DNA of 64,000 nt, from the NCBI RefSeq assembly GCF_014191545.1, contig NZ_AP023361.1, positions 248,001-312,000 of the forward strand, in the 5' to 3' direction. Shown here in pieces: positions 16,682-26,024 of this stretch. The stretch's first letter is position 1; every line of letters starts with the position of its first letter. Below the pieces are notes generated by a model, which saw only the letters and a program-made list of their open reading frames with translations, ran no database searches and was not told the origin of the DNA. The position numbers were made by a program, and so were the translations under genes. This DNA comes from Terrihabitans soli. Its GTDB lineage: Bacteria; Pseudomonadota; Alphaproteobacteria; Rhizobiales; Methylopilaceae.

Positions 16682-17187
16682 GCGAGGACATTTCCTGGCA
16701 TCTCCTGCGCCTCAAAGCGATGAGCGGCCCGGATGTCTATGACATGCTGGCACTGCGCCAGGCGGTGTTCATGCTCGAGCAGAGTATTCCGGTGCTCGAT
16801 GCCGACGGGCGCGATATTGACGCGCTGCATCTGTGCGGACGCGGTGCCGAGGGGCTTCTCGCCTATGCGCGCATTTTTGCGCCGGGCGAAGACCATGACG
16901 AAGTGAAGATCGGCCGCGTCGTCGTTGCGGCATCAGTGCGCGGGCAGGGGCTTGGCCGCGAACTCATGGAGCAGGCACTCGATTGCGCCGCCGATCTTGC
17001 GCCAGATGCGCCGGTCCTCGTTTCAGCGCAGGCGCATCTCGCCGCGTTCTACGAAAGCCTTGGATTTACCGTCGACGGTGAGATCTACGACGATCACGGC
17101 GTGCCGCATGTCGATATGGTGCGTTACCCGCCCGAGGATGACCGCGAAGAGGAAGACCTAGCGGACGGGCCTATTTCGGAGGCTTGA
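16678..17187 (+). CDS. GNAT-family N-acetyltransferase (ElaA-like)
   Basis: A 169-residue protein with the ElaA layout: MLALRQAVFMLEQSIPVLDAD, CGRGAEGLLAYARIF, then the acetyl-CoA loop GRVVVAASVRGQGLGRELM and a closing AAFYESLGFTVDGEIYDDHG and PHVDMV. Substrate is unknown. It starts at the ATGA overlap with the ChaC gene at 16678. Its C-terminal acidic tail (DDREEEDLADG) overlaps the end of the convergent plsC gene by 17 bp. Confidence 0.9.
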   Translation: MSEDISWHLLRLKAMSGPDVYDMLALRQAVFMLEQSIPVLDADGRDIDALHLCGRGAEGLLAYARIFAPGEDHDEVKIGRVVVAASVRGQGLGRELMEQALDCAADLAPDAPVLVSAQAHLAAFYESLGFTVDGEIYDDHGVPHVDMVRYPPEDDREEEDLADGPISEA

Positions 17188-17926
17188 TCTTGTGCGGCGG
17201 GATGCCTTCGCCGCGTGCGCGCGCTTCGGCCATCAGCCGGTTGCTTGCCTCTTCGATCACCGTTTCGAGCCTTTCCTTGAACGCTTCGCCGTCAAGGCCC
17301 GGCGGGATCGGATCGAGGAACTCCAGCACCGCCGTTCCCGGATAGCGCAGGAAAGAGCGGCGCGGCCAATAAAGTCCTGTATTGACGGCAACCGGCACGA
17401 CAACGGTATCGAGCTGCGAATAAAGATGCACCGGACCGAATTTATAGGCGGGCGGTGCGCCGGGCGGGCGGCGTGTGCCTTCCGGGTAGATGATGATCTG
17501 CCGGCCGTTGGCGATGGCTTTCTTCGCCTCGACCGTCATATCGCGCAGCGCCTGCGAGCGGGCGCCGCGATTGACGCCGATCATGCCGGCACGCGTTGTG
17601 TACCAGCCGAACAGTGGAATCCAGTTCAATTCGCGTTTCAGGATGAACGCGAAATCGCCGACGAAGGGCACGATGCCGAACGTCTCGAGCGCCGATTGAT
17701 GTTTTGCCGCAATGATGCAGCCGCCCTTGGGCAGCTTCTCGCGTCCGCGCACTTCGAGTGTGATGCCGCCAATGGTCTTCAAGAGCCAAAGATTGATCGT
17801 CGCCCAGATGCGCGCGACCATGAGCGCGCCTTTCGGCGCGATGAGGAAGGGAAGGCCGAGGATCGCGGCGACCAGAAAGAAGGCATAGAACGCCGTGTTG
17901 AGGGCGATCGAACGAAAGAAGGTCAT
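17171..17926 (-). CDS. plsC: 1-acyl-sn-glycerol-3-phosphate acyltransferase
   Basis: A 251-residue membrane-anchored acyltransferase with an N-terminal hydrophobic helix (FYAFFLVAAILGLPFLIAP). The catalytic box appears as AAKHQSALETFG (H-x4-E, the alphaproteobacterial variant of H-x4-D), the glycerol-phosphate site as AGMIGVNRG, and the third motif as IIYPEGTRRPPG, followed by VPVAVNTGLYWP. It makes phosphatidic acid from lysophosphatidic acid. It is the last gene of a four-gene overlapping operon with ftsE, ftsX and the YdcF-like gene (ATGA overlap at 17923). Confidence 0.93.
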   Translation of the reverse strand: MTFFRSIALNTAFYAFFLVAAILGLPFLIAPKGALMVARIWATINLWLLKTIGGITLEVRGREKLPKGGCIIAAKHQSALETFGIVPFVGDFAFILKRELNWIPLFGWYTTRAGMIGVNRGARSQALRDMTVEAKKAIANGRQIIIYPEGTRRPPGAPPAYKFGPVHLYSQLDTVVVPVAVNTGLYWPRRSFLRYPGTAVLEFLDPIPPGLDGEAFKERLETVIEEASNRLMAEARARGEGIPPHKIKPPK

Positions 17927-18609
17927 TTTTTGGAAGCGTGTTCTTTAGGAGCGGGATCTTCGTCGGAAATGCGCGGGGCGATGCGGACTTCGACGAGCGC
18001 GGCGAGATATTTCACATATTCTCCGACAAGAAGGCGAAGCTTGCCGGGCTTCAGCCACCAGTTTTCTTCCTCGGCCCCCTCGGTGATGACGGGGTAAGGC
18101 ACAAGGATCACTTCGGGAATAGCGCGTTCCAGCTCAAGAAGCGAGCGCCGCATATGCCAGCCCGAAGTTACGACGATGACGGCCTGGAAGCCGTGGCGGC
18201 GCACCCATTGCCGTGTCTCGAGCGCATTGCCGGCGGTGTTGAGCGCGCGGAAGCCGAGATCGACGCAGCAATCGAACAGGCGCTTATGCTGCGGATGAAG
18301 GCGGGCAAGCTGCGCTTCCGAGGTGTCGGGATTGACGCCCGAAATCAGAAGCCGCTTGGCGCGTCCGTCCGCAAGCAGCGCAAAGGCATCGGCGAGACGG
18401 TCCGCACCGCCGGTCAGAACGACAATACCGTCGCCGGAGATTTTTGTGTCGGGTTCGACGCGCGGAATGGTCGAGACAAAGACGAAAAAGCCCGCGACAA
18501 GAAGGCCGGCTGCGATCACCGCTACGGTCGCGAATGTGCGCGCCATCCGTGCGATGAACGAAGGCTCGCCGCTGGGGCGCCGCCGCGGGGTTTGAGGATC
18601 CTCGGTCAA
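17923..18609 (-). CDS. YdcF-family protein (DUF218)
   Basis: A 228-residue protein with one N-terminal membrane helix (FATVAVIAAGLLVAGFFVFV) and a DUF218 domain: IVVLTGGADRLADAFALL, KRLLISGVNPDTS, TAGNALETRQWV and VIVVTSGWHMRRSLLELER. YdcF and relatives are linked to envelope and peptidoglycan or lipid-carrier metabolism, but the reaction is not established. It is the third gene of the ftsE-ftsX operon and overlaps both neighbours by four bases. Confidence 0.88.
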   Translation of the reverse strand: MTEDPQTPRRRPSGEPSFIARMARTFATVAVIAAGLLVAGFFVFVSTIPRVEPDTKISGDGIVVLTGGADRLADAFALLADGRAKRLLISGVNPDTSEAQLARLHPQHKRLFDCCVDLGFRALNTAGNALETRQWVRRHGFQAVIVVTSGWHMRRSLLELERAIPEVILVPYPVITEGAEEENWWLKPGKLRLLVGEYVKYLAALVEVRIAPRISDEDPAPKEHASKK

Positions 18610-19553
18610 TCGAGCCGCCTCAGATGGGCCATTACCGTCAGCCGTGAGGTGACGGTGGTCAGCACTGCAATAAAAATGCCGACAAGCAGGATTGCGCCAT
18701 AGCCGGCAAGGCTCATATCGATGCGGCCGAGCAGGGCTTCCGAGCCCGGCTGACCGGCGGCCCCGCTCGACCAGTCGGCGAAGGCGAAAAGAAGAACGGC
18801 AAGCCCGCCGCCGATCAGGCCGCCGCGCAGGCCAAGACCTAAAAAGCGCCGCCCGAAGGCGCGGGCGATATAGCCGTCGCGCGCGCCGACGACATGCAGA
18901 ACCTCGACGACATCGCGATTGCCGGAGACGGCGCTGCGCGTCGCAAAAAGTACGGACAAAGCGGTGGCGAACAGAACGAGCAGCAGAATGGCAAGGCCAA
19001 AGCCCGACAGCGCATTGCCGGTGATGCGCAGCTTTTCCAGCCAGGCTCTATGGTCGTCGAGGCTCGCGCCCGGCACATCGCGCGCAAGGCGCGTCGACAG
19101 CGCATTGAAATCCGGCGTCTTGCCTTCCTCGATGCGTACGACGATGAGGCGCGGCGCCGGCAATTCATCGAGCGCGATGTTCTTGCCGAGCCAGGGCTCA
19201 AGCAGGCGCATGATATCGGCGTCCGTATAAGGAACGGCATTGGCGATGCCGGGCGTCGAGCGCGCGATCTCGACGGCCTTGTTTACGGCCGCCTTCATAT
19301 CGCGGCCTTCGGCTGAGGCGATCTGGATCGTCACTTCGCGCAGCACCTGACCCTGCCAGCTGGACGCGGCCTCGCGCACGACGCCGACCGCGCCGACCGT
19401 CAACGATGCGAGAAAGCTCATGATCGCGATGATGACCGTCAGCGCATTGCCGGCCAGCGAGGCGCGCGGCACGAGCGAAGGCGGCCTTCGCTTTTCCGTT
19501 GCGGGCTGAGGCGGCTTCGCGCCGGGACGTGGACGGGGTTGTGCCTGCATCAA
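18606..19553 (-). CDS. ftsX: Cell division protein FtsX (ABC permease)
   Basis: A 315-residue permease with four membrane helices: ALTVIIAIMSFLASLTVGAV after a Pro/Arg-rich cytoplasmic N terminus, FGLAILLLVLFATALSVLF, a GLRGGLIGGGLAVLLFAFAD region and a C-terminal LAGYGAILLVGIFIAVLTTV. The large periplasmic loop lies between helices 1 and 2. FtsX pairs with FtsE to control peptidoglycan hydrolases during division. The ftsE stop and ftsX start overlap by four bases. The extended N terminus of about 30 residues is longer than in the E. coli core region. Confidence 0.92.
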   Translation of the reverse strand: MMQAQPRPRPGAKPPQPATEKRRPPSLVPRASLAGNALTVIIAIMSFLASLTVGAVGVVREAASSWQGQVLREVTIQIASAEGRDMKAAVNKAVEIARSTPGIANAVPYTDADIMRLLEPWLGKNIALDELPAPRLIVVRIEEGKTPDFNALSTRLARDVPGASLDDHRAWLEKLRITGNALSGFGLAILLLVLFATALSVLFATRSAVSGNRDVVEVLHVVGARDGYIARAFGRRFLGLGLRGGLIGGGLAVLLFAFADWSSGAAGQPGSEALLGRIDMSLAGYGAILLVGIFIAVLTTVTSRLTVMAHLRRLD

Positions 19554-20209
19554 TCGTAGATGTGCAGCCGGCCATCGGCGAGAACGAGGCGGCGGGCGTC
19601 GTAAAGATCCATCAAGGCGATGTCGTGGGTGGCGATTAAGACGGAGGTGCCGGATTTGTGCAATTCGATGAACAGGCGCAGCAACCTTTTGGCGAGGTGC
19701 GGGTCGACGTTACCCGTCGGCTCGTCGGCCAGGAGAAATTCCGGACGGCTGATGACGGCGCGGGCGATGGCGGCGCGCTGCTTCTCACCGCCCGAGAGCA
19801 CCTTCGGAAAGGCGTGGATGCGGTCGCCGAGGCCGACCCAGCGCAAAAGCTCGGTCACCTCGGCGCGGTAATTGGCCTCCTCGCGGCCGAGGACCCGCAG
19901 CGGCAGCGCCACATTCTCGAACGTCGTCAGATGGTCGAGAAGGCGGAAATCCTGGAAGACGATGCCGATGCGGCGGCGGATATCCGGCAGTTCGGCCCGG
20001 GTCAAAGCGGCGGTGTCGCGGCCGAACACGCCGATCAGGCCCCGTGTCGGCTTGAGGGCGAGGAACAGAAGGCGCAACAGCGAGGTCTTGCCCGCGCCCG
20101 AGGGGCCGGTCAGGAACTGGAAGGAGTTCGGGTCGATCCTGAACGTCAGGTCCTTCAGGACCTCAGGTCCCGGACCGTAACGCAGGCCGACATTTTCAAA
20201 GCGGACCAA
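19550..20209 (-). CDS. ftsE: Cell division ATP-binding protein FtsE
   Basis: A 219-residue ABC ATPase. Walker A is GPSGAGKTSLLRLL, the Q-loop is IGIVFQDFRLLDHLT, the signature is LSGGEKQRAAIARAV and Walker B is FLLADEPTGNVD, with the switch histidine in IATHDIALM. The N terminus VRFENVGLRYGPGPEVLKDL is typical of FtsE. First gene of the ftsE-ftsX-YdcF-plsC operon; it diverges from the zinc-ribbon gene across 122 bp. Confidence 0.95.
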   Translation of the reverse strand: MVRFENVGLRYGPGPEVLKDLTFRIDPNSFQFLTGPSGAGKTSLLRLLFLALKPTRGLIGVFGRDTAALTRAELPDIRRRIGIVFQDFRLLDHLTTFENVALPLRVLGREEANYRAEVTELLRWVGLGDRIHAFPKVLSGGEKQRAAIARAVISRPEFLLADEPTGNVDPHLAKRLLRLFIELHKSGTSVLIATHDIALMDLYDARRLVLADGRLHIYD

Positions 20210-20331
20210 AGCCTGTCCTCATACCGGCGTCCCTGCCATCTTAACCGGTAATTAACTCTGGTGGGGCGGGATGGGCGGTGCGGCGCGGATGCCGCGCAAT
20301 GGTTTCATGGGCAAGGTGATTCGCGGCAAGC

Positions 20332-21171
20332 ATGCTTATCATTTGTCCCGATTGCACGACCTCCTATGAGGTCGAGCCGGCCGATCTCGGCCCGACCGGC
20401 CGCAAGGTGCGTTGTACCTCATGCGGCTCGATCTGGCGCGCCGAGCCGCCGGAGGCCGATCCCGACGAAATCTCATTCGATTCTATAGACGAGGCGCCCG
20501 ACGCGCACGAAGCCGAGCCTATGCTCGGCCCCGAAGATATGGCGGCGCCCTCCAGGGACATCACATTCGACGCCATGATCGGCGACGACGACGCGACCGC
20601 AGAGGCGGACGAGATCGAATATATCGAGGATGTGGAGTCGTCGGCCGCCGCCGAACCTGCGCCGTCCAAATCCCGGCGCCGCGGCCGGGGAACGGCGCCG
20701 CGCAGCGCGCTCGCGCTTGCGCATCCGAGCCGCCTCGCCTTCGCCTCGGCGCTCGGTCTTGCCTTTATCTTCGGCGCCGGCATCTGGCGCGACACCGTGG
20801 TCTCTTATGTCCCCGATCTCGCGGGGCTTTATTCCCTGGTCGGGTTGCCGGTCAATCTGAGGGGTCTCGAATTCCGCGATATGGAAACGGTCGAGACGAC
20901 GGATGACGGCATTCCGCAGCTTATCGTGCGCGGCACGATCGAGAACGTAACCGAGGATAAAGTCGCCGTGCCCCGTCTTCGCCTTGCTGTGCGCGGAATA
21001 TCGGGCCGTGAAATCTTCGTCTGGACGGCGGTGCCGGCAAAGCCGGAGCTGAATGCCGGGGAGAGCCTGCCCTTTCTGGCCCAGCTTGCCTCGCCGCCGG
21101 CGGAAGGACGCGAAATCGCCGTGCGCTTCGTCAGCCAGCGCGACGGAAGACAGACTGTGGCGGTGCAATGA
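20332..21171 (+). CDS. MJ0042-type zinc-ribbon membrane protein
   Basis: A 279-residue protein. Residues 1-37 are a zinc ribbon with two Cys pairs (CPDCTTSYEVEPADLG and VRCTSCGSIW). An acidic, low-complexity region (about 45-105) follows, then a basic patch, a membrane helix (LAFASALGLAFIFGAGIW) and a C-terminal DUF3426-like beta domain (LIVRGTIENVTEDKVAVP, LRLAVRGISGREIF). Zinc-ribbon/DUF3426 proteins are widespread in this group without an assigned function. Its stop overlaps the hpt start by four bases. The ribosome site is weak (GGCAAGC). Confidence 0.85.
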   Translation: MLIICPDCTTSYEVEPADLGPTGRKVRCTSCGSIWRAEPPEADPDEISFDSIDEAPDAHEAEPMLGPEDMAAPSRDITFDAMIGDDDATAEADEIEYIEDVESSAAAEPAPSKSRRRGRGTAPRSALALAHPSRLAFASALGLAFIFGAGIWRDTVVSYVPDLAGLYSLVGLPVNLRGLEFRDMETVETTDDGIPQLIVRGTIENVTEDKVAVPRLRLAVRGISGREIFVWTAVPAKPELNAGESLPFLAQLASPPAEGREIAVRFVSQRDGRQTVAVQ

Positions 21172-21731
21172 AGCATAAGGTCGGAGTTCTTTTCGGTGTC
21201 GAGGATATCGCCAAGCGCAATACCGCGCTTGCGGGCGAGATCGCGGCGACCAAGTTCGAAAACCTTCTTGTCGTCGCGGTGCTGCGCGGCAGTTTCGTGT
21301 TCGCCGCCGATCTGATCCGCGCGCTGCATCATGCCGGCATGTCGCCGCAGATCGAGTTCATCCAGCTGTCGAGCTACCGGAAGGGAACCACATCTTCGGG
21401 GCAGGTCGATATCGTCCGCGATATCGACTCGGATGTGAAAGGCCGCGACGTGATGCTGATCGACGATATTTTGGAGTCGGGCCGCACTTTGGCTTTTGCG
21501 AAAGACCTTCTGATGGCGCGCGGCGCCAAAAACGTGCGCACCTGTGTTCTTCTGGACAAGAAGAACAAGCGCGCGGTGAATTTCGAGGCGGATTATGTCG
21601 GCTTCGACTGTCCCGATCTGTTCGTTGTCGGCTATGGCATGGATGTCGCGCATTCGTTCCGCGAGCTGCCTTTTGTCGGCGTTGTCGAGCATTCGAGTTC
21701 CAAACCTTCAGATGATCCGGGGAGGCTTTGA
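21168..21731 (+). CDS. hpt: Hypoxanthine phosphoribosyltransferase
   Basis: A 187-residue purine salvage enzyme that converts hypoxanthine and PRPP to IMP. The PRPP-binding motif is VMLIDDILESGRTLAFA, with LLVVAVLRGSFVFAADLIRA and the conserved SSYRKGTTSSGQV flexible loop before it, and a C-terminal VDFxC-type region FEADYVGFDCPDLFVVGYGM contacting the base. It overlaps the zinc-ribbon gene (ATGA) and its stop overlaps the start of the response-regulator gene by one base. Confidence 0.93.
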   Translation: MKHKVGVLFGVEDIAKRNTALAGEIAATKFENLLVVAVLRGSFVFAADLIRALHHAGMSPQIEFIQLSSYRKGTTSSGQVDIVRDIDSDVKGRDVMLIDDILESGRTLAFAKDLLMARGAKNVRTCVLLDKKNKRAVNFEADYVGFDCPDLFVVGYGMDVAHSFRELPFVGVVEHSSSKPSDDPGRL

Positions 21732-22102
21732 TGGCACGTATTCTGGTCGTCGATGACGAAGAGTCGATCCGCGGTTTTGTTGAACGCGCGCTCACTCTGG
21801 ATGGGCATTATGTGAAAATGGCGGGCGACGGCGCCGAGGCGCTCGATGTTCTCGCCTGCGAGAATTTCGATCTCATGCTGTCGGATATCCGCATGCCGCT
21901 GATGGACGGCATTGCGCTGGCTTTGCAGGCGGCGCGCGATGTGCCGGATATGACGATCCTGCTCATGACCGGCTTTGCCGATCAGCGCGAGCGCACCGTC
22001 GATCTGGAAGCTCTGATCCACGATGTGGTGACGAAGCCGTTCAGCCTGACGCAGCTGCGCGATGCGGTGACCGGGGCGATCGCGGCACGCAAAGCCGCTT
22101 AG
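21731..22102 (+). CDS. Single-domain response regulator (CpdR-like)
   Basis: A 123-residue receiver domain alone. Phosphorylation residues are all present: the acidic pair in VVDDEE, Asp52 in LMLSDIRMPLMDG, Thr80 in LLMTGFA and Lys102 in VVTKPF. The ATG at 21731 has GGGGAGG five bases upstream. Stand-alone receivers with MTGFA-type ends resemble CpdR, which controls ClpXP proteolysis of cell-cycle regulators in Caulobacter and rhizobia. The match in the first half is moderate, so CpdR orthology is an inference. No kinase gene is nearby. Confidence 0.85.
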   Translation: MARILVVDDEESIRGFVERALTLDGHYVKMAGDGAEALDVLACENFDLMLSDIRMPLMDGIALALQAARDVPDMTILLMTGFADQRERTVDLEALIHDVVTKPFSLTQLRDAVTGAIAARKAA

Positions 22103-24642
22103 TCGCGCAGCAGGCGTTCCAGATAATCGAGTTCGAGCTGCGGGCGTGACGGATCGCCGATGCGGCGGCGCAGTTCTTCCAGAACACGGCGGGCGCGCTG
22201 CGCCTCGATCTCACCGGGAATACGTACATTGGACCCCGGATCGTAGCGGCGGGCGCGCGTCGGCCGGCCGAGCGGATCGGTGTCTTCCTGGGCCGAGGGC
22301 TGGCCGCGCGAGCCGGGCTGGCCTGCTTGTCCCTGACCCTGGCCTTGCTGGCCCTGCATCATCTTGTCGGCCATGCCCTGCGCGCCCTTGCGCAGAGCTT
22401 CCAGCGCGCGACCCTGCGCATTGAAGGCGCGGTTCGCATCGCCCTTGCCGAGATGGCCTTCGGCGGCGCCCATTTCCTCGCCGGCATCGCCGAGCGACGG
22501 ATCGCCTTCGAGGCCCTTGCCTTCGAGCTCTTTCAGCAATTCTTCGAGCCGCGATTTCAGCCCGCCCTGCTCCTTGCCAAGGTCGCCGAGCTGCGAGGGA
22601 TTGCTTCCATCGGCTTTATTTCCCGGTTCCTGCTGGCCGGGCTGGCGCTGGCGGAAGGTCTTGTCGCGTAGTTCGCTCTGCTCGCGGATCATCTTGCCGA
22701 GTTCATCGAGCGCTTTGGCGGCGGCTTCCGAACCTTCGTCCATTTCGCCGCCGGGCTGCGCCGTCTGCAGATTGTTCAGCATCTCGCGCAGTTCGGACAG
22801 AAGGTTCTGCGCGGCCTGCTTGTTGCCGCCGCGGGCGAGATCTTCCATGCGGTCGAGCATGCGCTTCAGATCGTCGGGCGTCAGAAGTTTTGCGCCGGGC
22901 GGCAGCTGCGCCTGCATGCCGGGCTGCTGCTGCATGCGGCGCGCCATCTCCTCCATGAACTTGCCGAGCGCCGCGCGCAGCTCGTCCATCAGCTTCTTGA
23001 TCTCTTCGTCCGAGGCGTTGCGTTCCAGCGCATCGCGCAGATTCTGCTCGGCCTGTTTCAATTCGCTCTGCAGGCCCGGAAGATCGCCGTCTTCAAGCGT
23101 AATTGCGATTTCCCACAGATAGTCGACAACCCCGCGCATATCGTCGTCCGAGCTCGCGTAGAAGAGGCGCGAGTGCGCGGTGCGGAGGCCAAGATAGGCG
23201 CCGGCATCGGTGGTGAAGCGGTCGGGATAGAGTGACAGCGCATCGAGCGCGTTCAGAACATCGGCTCTGCGTTCGGCATCGAGCGCGAGATGGCGCCGCT
23301 GTTCGATCAGCGCGCGGGCGAGCGGCTGGGTGAAGCGGCGCGCCGGCAGAACGGTGTCGAGAGCTTCCGAGCGGCCTTCCTGTCCCGGCTCGTCGCGCGC
23401 AAGAAGCGTCATCGCGACCGGCGTTCCCGCCCAGGGATGTTCGACAAGATCGAGATTGGTCAGAGCATCGCCCGAACGCGCACGGCCCTGCGGCAGCGCA
23501 AGCTTGATCTCGGGCGGGCCGTAAAGCGGCCGCGGCGCATGATCGATCGTTTTCGATACGTCGCGACGTGTGACGAGCGCCCGCGCATTGGCGACGCCGT
23601 AGTCGTCTTCCATGTTGTAGTCGAGAACGAGCGCGCCGTTCTGATTGGTGCGCGGCGGCGCGCGGAAAGCGATCTGCGGCGGCGCGTCGGCCAGAACGGT
23701 AAAGCGCCAGATGCGGTCTTCGCCGCCCGCCGGATCGACCGTGACGGTGGTGTCGCGCTCCAGAACGAAGCGGCGTTCGCTGACGCCCTCGCCCGGAGTC
23801 GAGCGCGGCGCGCCCGGTGCTGTCGGCGCTTTCTCGTCGGCTTTCAGAAGGCGGGCGCCCGGCGCCATGATGTCGGCTTCACCGCCGGAGGTACGGACGA
23901 CGAGGACGCTCCCGAAAGGAACCGTATGGACGGTGTCTGCCTCATTGTCCTCAAGTGCGGCGGCGCCGTCTTCCGGCCGCGTCTGCGTCAGGAAAACCGG
24001 CGGCCGCCCAGTATAGGGCGGCGGGGCGATCCAGGCGTCGAGGCGCGGCGGCACGCCGCCTGCGGGTGAGCGCCAGTCGAAGGCAGAAAGCGTGCGCGTG
24101 CCGCGGTCTTCGCCGGCGGAAACGAAAGCAACGAAGGCAAGGAGGATAGCCAGGAAGCGCAGCGCGCGCGGATCGCGCTCGGCGAGATGCGGGGCGGCAT
24201 AGCCGGCGCGCAAATCCTCGGCGTCGCGCTGAACGCGATTGCGGTGCGCAGCCCACAGCGCACGCGTGACGCTGTCGTCGGATGTGTTGGCGAGCGGGTC
24301 GGTGAGGGCGGTCGCCGGCCGGTGACGGGCGGCGCTTTCGCGGTCGATGCGGGCGAGCGCCTCCCGGCGTTCGGGAAGGGCGAGTTTGACCAGCGGGAAG
24401 AGCGTCGCGAAGAGGCCGGCGCCGAACAGGAACACCGCGACGACGCGCAGGAGGGGCGGAAGTTCGACGAAAAGGCCGAGCCAGGACAGGGTCAGGAAAA
24501 CAAGAAGGACGACGCCTGTCGCGGCGAGAGGCGGCCAGATGCCTTCCCAGAGCAGAGCAGCCTGGGCGCGGCGCACCACATCGTCCAGAAAGCGTGTGCC
24601 TTCCGGTTTTGGGGTGGGGGCGGGACCGGTACGGCCGGTCAC
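22099..24642 (-). CDS. Large DUF4175 / TIGR02302-type membrane protein
   Basis: An 847-residue protein. Two membrane helices lie near the N terminus (LAATGVVLLVFLTLSWLGLF and VVAVFLFGAGLFATLFPLV), and a third at about residue 160 (LRFLAILLAFVAFVSAG). A beta-rich extracytoplasmic part (about 190-480) follows. The C-terminal third is charged, Gln/Gly-rich and likely coiled-coil (for example KKLMDELRAALGKFMEEMAR, MMQGQQGQGQGQAGQPGSRG). The architecture is conserved in alphaproteobacteria without a known function. It converges on and overlaps the response regulator by 4 bp. A long-chain envelope or stress role is plausible but unproven. Confidence 0.85.
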   Translation of the reverse strand: MTGRTGPAPTPKPEGTRFLDDVVRRAQAALLWEGIWPPLAATGVVLLVFLTLSWLGLFVELPPLLRVVAVFLFGAGLFATLFPLVKLALPERREALARIDRESAARHRPATALTDPLANTSDDSVTRALWAAHRNRVQRDAEDLRAGYAAPHLAERDPRALRFLAILLAFVAFVSAGEDRGTRTLSAFDWRSPAGGVPPRLDAWIAPPPYTGRPPVFLTQTRPEDGAAALEDNEADTVHTVPFGSVLVVRTSGGEADIMAPGARLLKADEKAPTAPGAPRSTPGEGVSERRFVLERDTTVTVDPAGGEDRIWRFTVLADAPPQIAFRAPPRTNQNGALVLDYNMEDDYGVANARALVTRRDVSKTIDHAPRPLYGPPEIKLALPQGRARSGDALTNLDLVEHPWAGTPVAMTLLARDEPGQEGRSEALDTVLPARRFTQPLARALIEQRRHLALDAERRADVLNALDALSLYPDRFTTDAGAYLGLRTAHSRLFYASSDDDMRGVVDYLWEIAITLEDGDLPGLQSELKQAEQNLRDALERNASDEEIKKLMDELRAALGKFMEEMARRMQQQPGMQAQLPPGAKLLTPDDLKRMLDRMEDLARGGNKQAAQNLLSELREMLNNLQTAQPGGEMDEGSEAAAKALDELGKMIREQSELRDKTFRQRQPGQQEPGNKADGSNPSQLGDLGKEQGGLKSRLEELLKELEGKGLEGDPSLGDAGEEMGAAEGHLGKGDANRAFNAQGRALEALRKGAQGMADKMMQGQQGQGQGQAGQPGSRGQPSAQEDTDPLGRPTRARRYDPGSNVRIPGEIEAQRARRVLEELRRRIGDPSRPQLELDYLERLLRD

Positions 24643-24749
24643 GGGAAAACCGTCTCCATCGTCATGAGCTTAGCACTGAGATTGCGGCGTGCGAGGGGCA
24701 TGGCGCAGTTGTGAACGTCACATAGCCCCGATCCGGGTCGGAGAGCGCG

Positions 24750-26009
24750 TCACAGCCAGGGGGCGGGGGTGTCCATGGCGATAATGGCGTCGGGATCGAG
24801 CCGGGGCCGGACCACGGCCATATCCCGCCCCTTCACCAGCACTTCAGCCACGAGAGCGCGGGTGTTGTAGGTCGAGGCCTGGGTAGCGCCATAGGCGCCG
24901 GCGGTCATCACCGCCAGAAGATCGCCCGGCTGCGGCGTTGCGATGGAACGGCCGAGCGCCAGATAATCGCCCGTCTCGCAGACCGGGCCGACAATATCGG
25001 CCGTCACATGCTCGGCCTTTGTCTCGTGGACCGGCCAGATATCGTGATGGGCGTCATAGAGGGTCGGGCGGATGAGATCGTTCATGCCCGCATCGACGAC
25101 GATGAAGGTTTTTGCGCCGCCGGTCTTCACGTAAAGAACGCGCGTCAGCAGAATGCCGGCATTGCCGGCGATCAGGCGGCCCGGTTCGAGCACGAGCTTG
25201 ACCTTCAGCGGGCCGATATGGCGTCGCACCACCTCGGCATAAGCGTCCGGCAGCGGCGGCGGTTCGTTGTCGAGGCGATAGGGAATGCCGAGCCCGCCGC
25301 CGACATCGACGTGATCGATCTCGTGGCCGTCCTGGCGCAGCGTATGGACAAGTTCCGCGAGCAGCGTGAACGCCGCATCGAACGGCCCGACTTCGGTGAT
25401 CTGGCTGCCGATATGCATGTCGACGCCGGTCACCTTGATGCCGGGCAGTTTTGCGGCTTCCGCGTAGACGGCGCGGGCGCGCTCGAACGGAATGCCGAAT
25501 TTGTTTTCCGATTTGCCGGTCGAGATCTTGGCGTGCGTCTTCGCATCGACATCCGGATTGACGCGCAGCGAAACGCGCGCCGTTGCACCACGCGCGGCGG
25601 CGATCTCCGAGAGAAGCTCAAGCTCGGGTTCGGATTCGACGTTGAAGCAGAGAATATCGGCTTCGAGCGCATCCTCGATCTCGTCCGCCGTCTTGCCGAC
25701 GCCGGAGAAGGTGATGCGGCTGCCGGGAACGCCCGCCGTCAGCGCGCGCAGAAGCTCACCGCCCGAGACGACATCCATGCCCGAGCCGAGCTTGGCCAAA
25801 GTCTTCAGCACCGACTGATTGGAGTTCGCCTTCATCGCATAGCAGACGAGCGCATCCATGCCGGCGAAAGCCTCCGAGAAGACGCGAAAGTGCCGATCGA
25901 GCGTTGCCGTCGAATAGACGTAAGCAGGCGTGCCGACCTCGTCCGCGAGTACGGCTAGGCTGACATCCTCGGCATGAAGGACGCCGTCACGATAAGCGAA
26001 GTGATGCAT
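24750..26009 (-). CDS. lysA: Diaminopimelate decarboxylase
   Basis: A 419-residue fold-type III PLP enzyme that makes lysine from meso-diaminopimelate. PLP-binding Lys60 lies in CYAMKANSNQ. Other marks are GMDVVSGGELLRAL, the phosphate-binding HVDVGGGLGIPY, LEPGRLIAGNAG and GPVCETGDYLALGR with the catalytic cysteine, plus AGAYGATQASTYN near the end. It follows the LptM-type lipoprotein gene by 15 bp in an operon with argH. Confidence 0.95.
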   Translation of the reverse strand: MHHFAYRDGVLHAEDVSLAVLADEVGTPAYVYSTATLDRHFRVFSEAFAGMDALVCYAMKANSNQSVLKTLAKLGSGMDVVSGGELLRALTAGVPGSRITFSGVGKTADEIEDALEADILCFNVESEPELELLSEIAAARGATARVSLRVNPDVDAKTHAKISTGKSENKFGIPFERARAVYAEAAKLPGIKVTGVDMHIGSQITEVGPFDAAFTLLAELVHTLRQDGHEIDHVDVGGGLGIPYRLDNEPPPLPDAYAEVVRRHIGPLKVKLVLEPGRLIAGNAGILLTRVLYVKTGGAKTFIVVDAGMNDLIRPTLYDAHHDIWPVHETKAEHVTADIVGPVCETGDYLALGRSIATPQPGDLLAVMTAGAYGATQASTYNTRALVAEVLVKGRDMAVVRPRLDPDAIIAMDTPAPWL

Positions 26010-26024
26010 GGGGAGCCGTCCGGC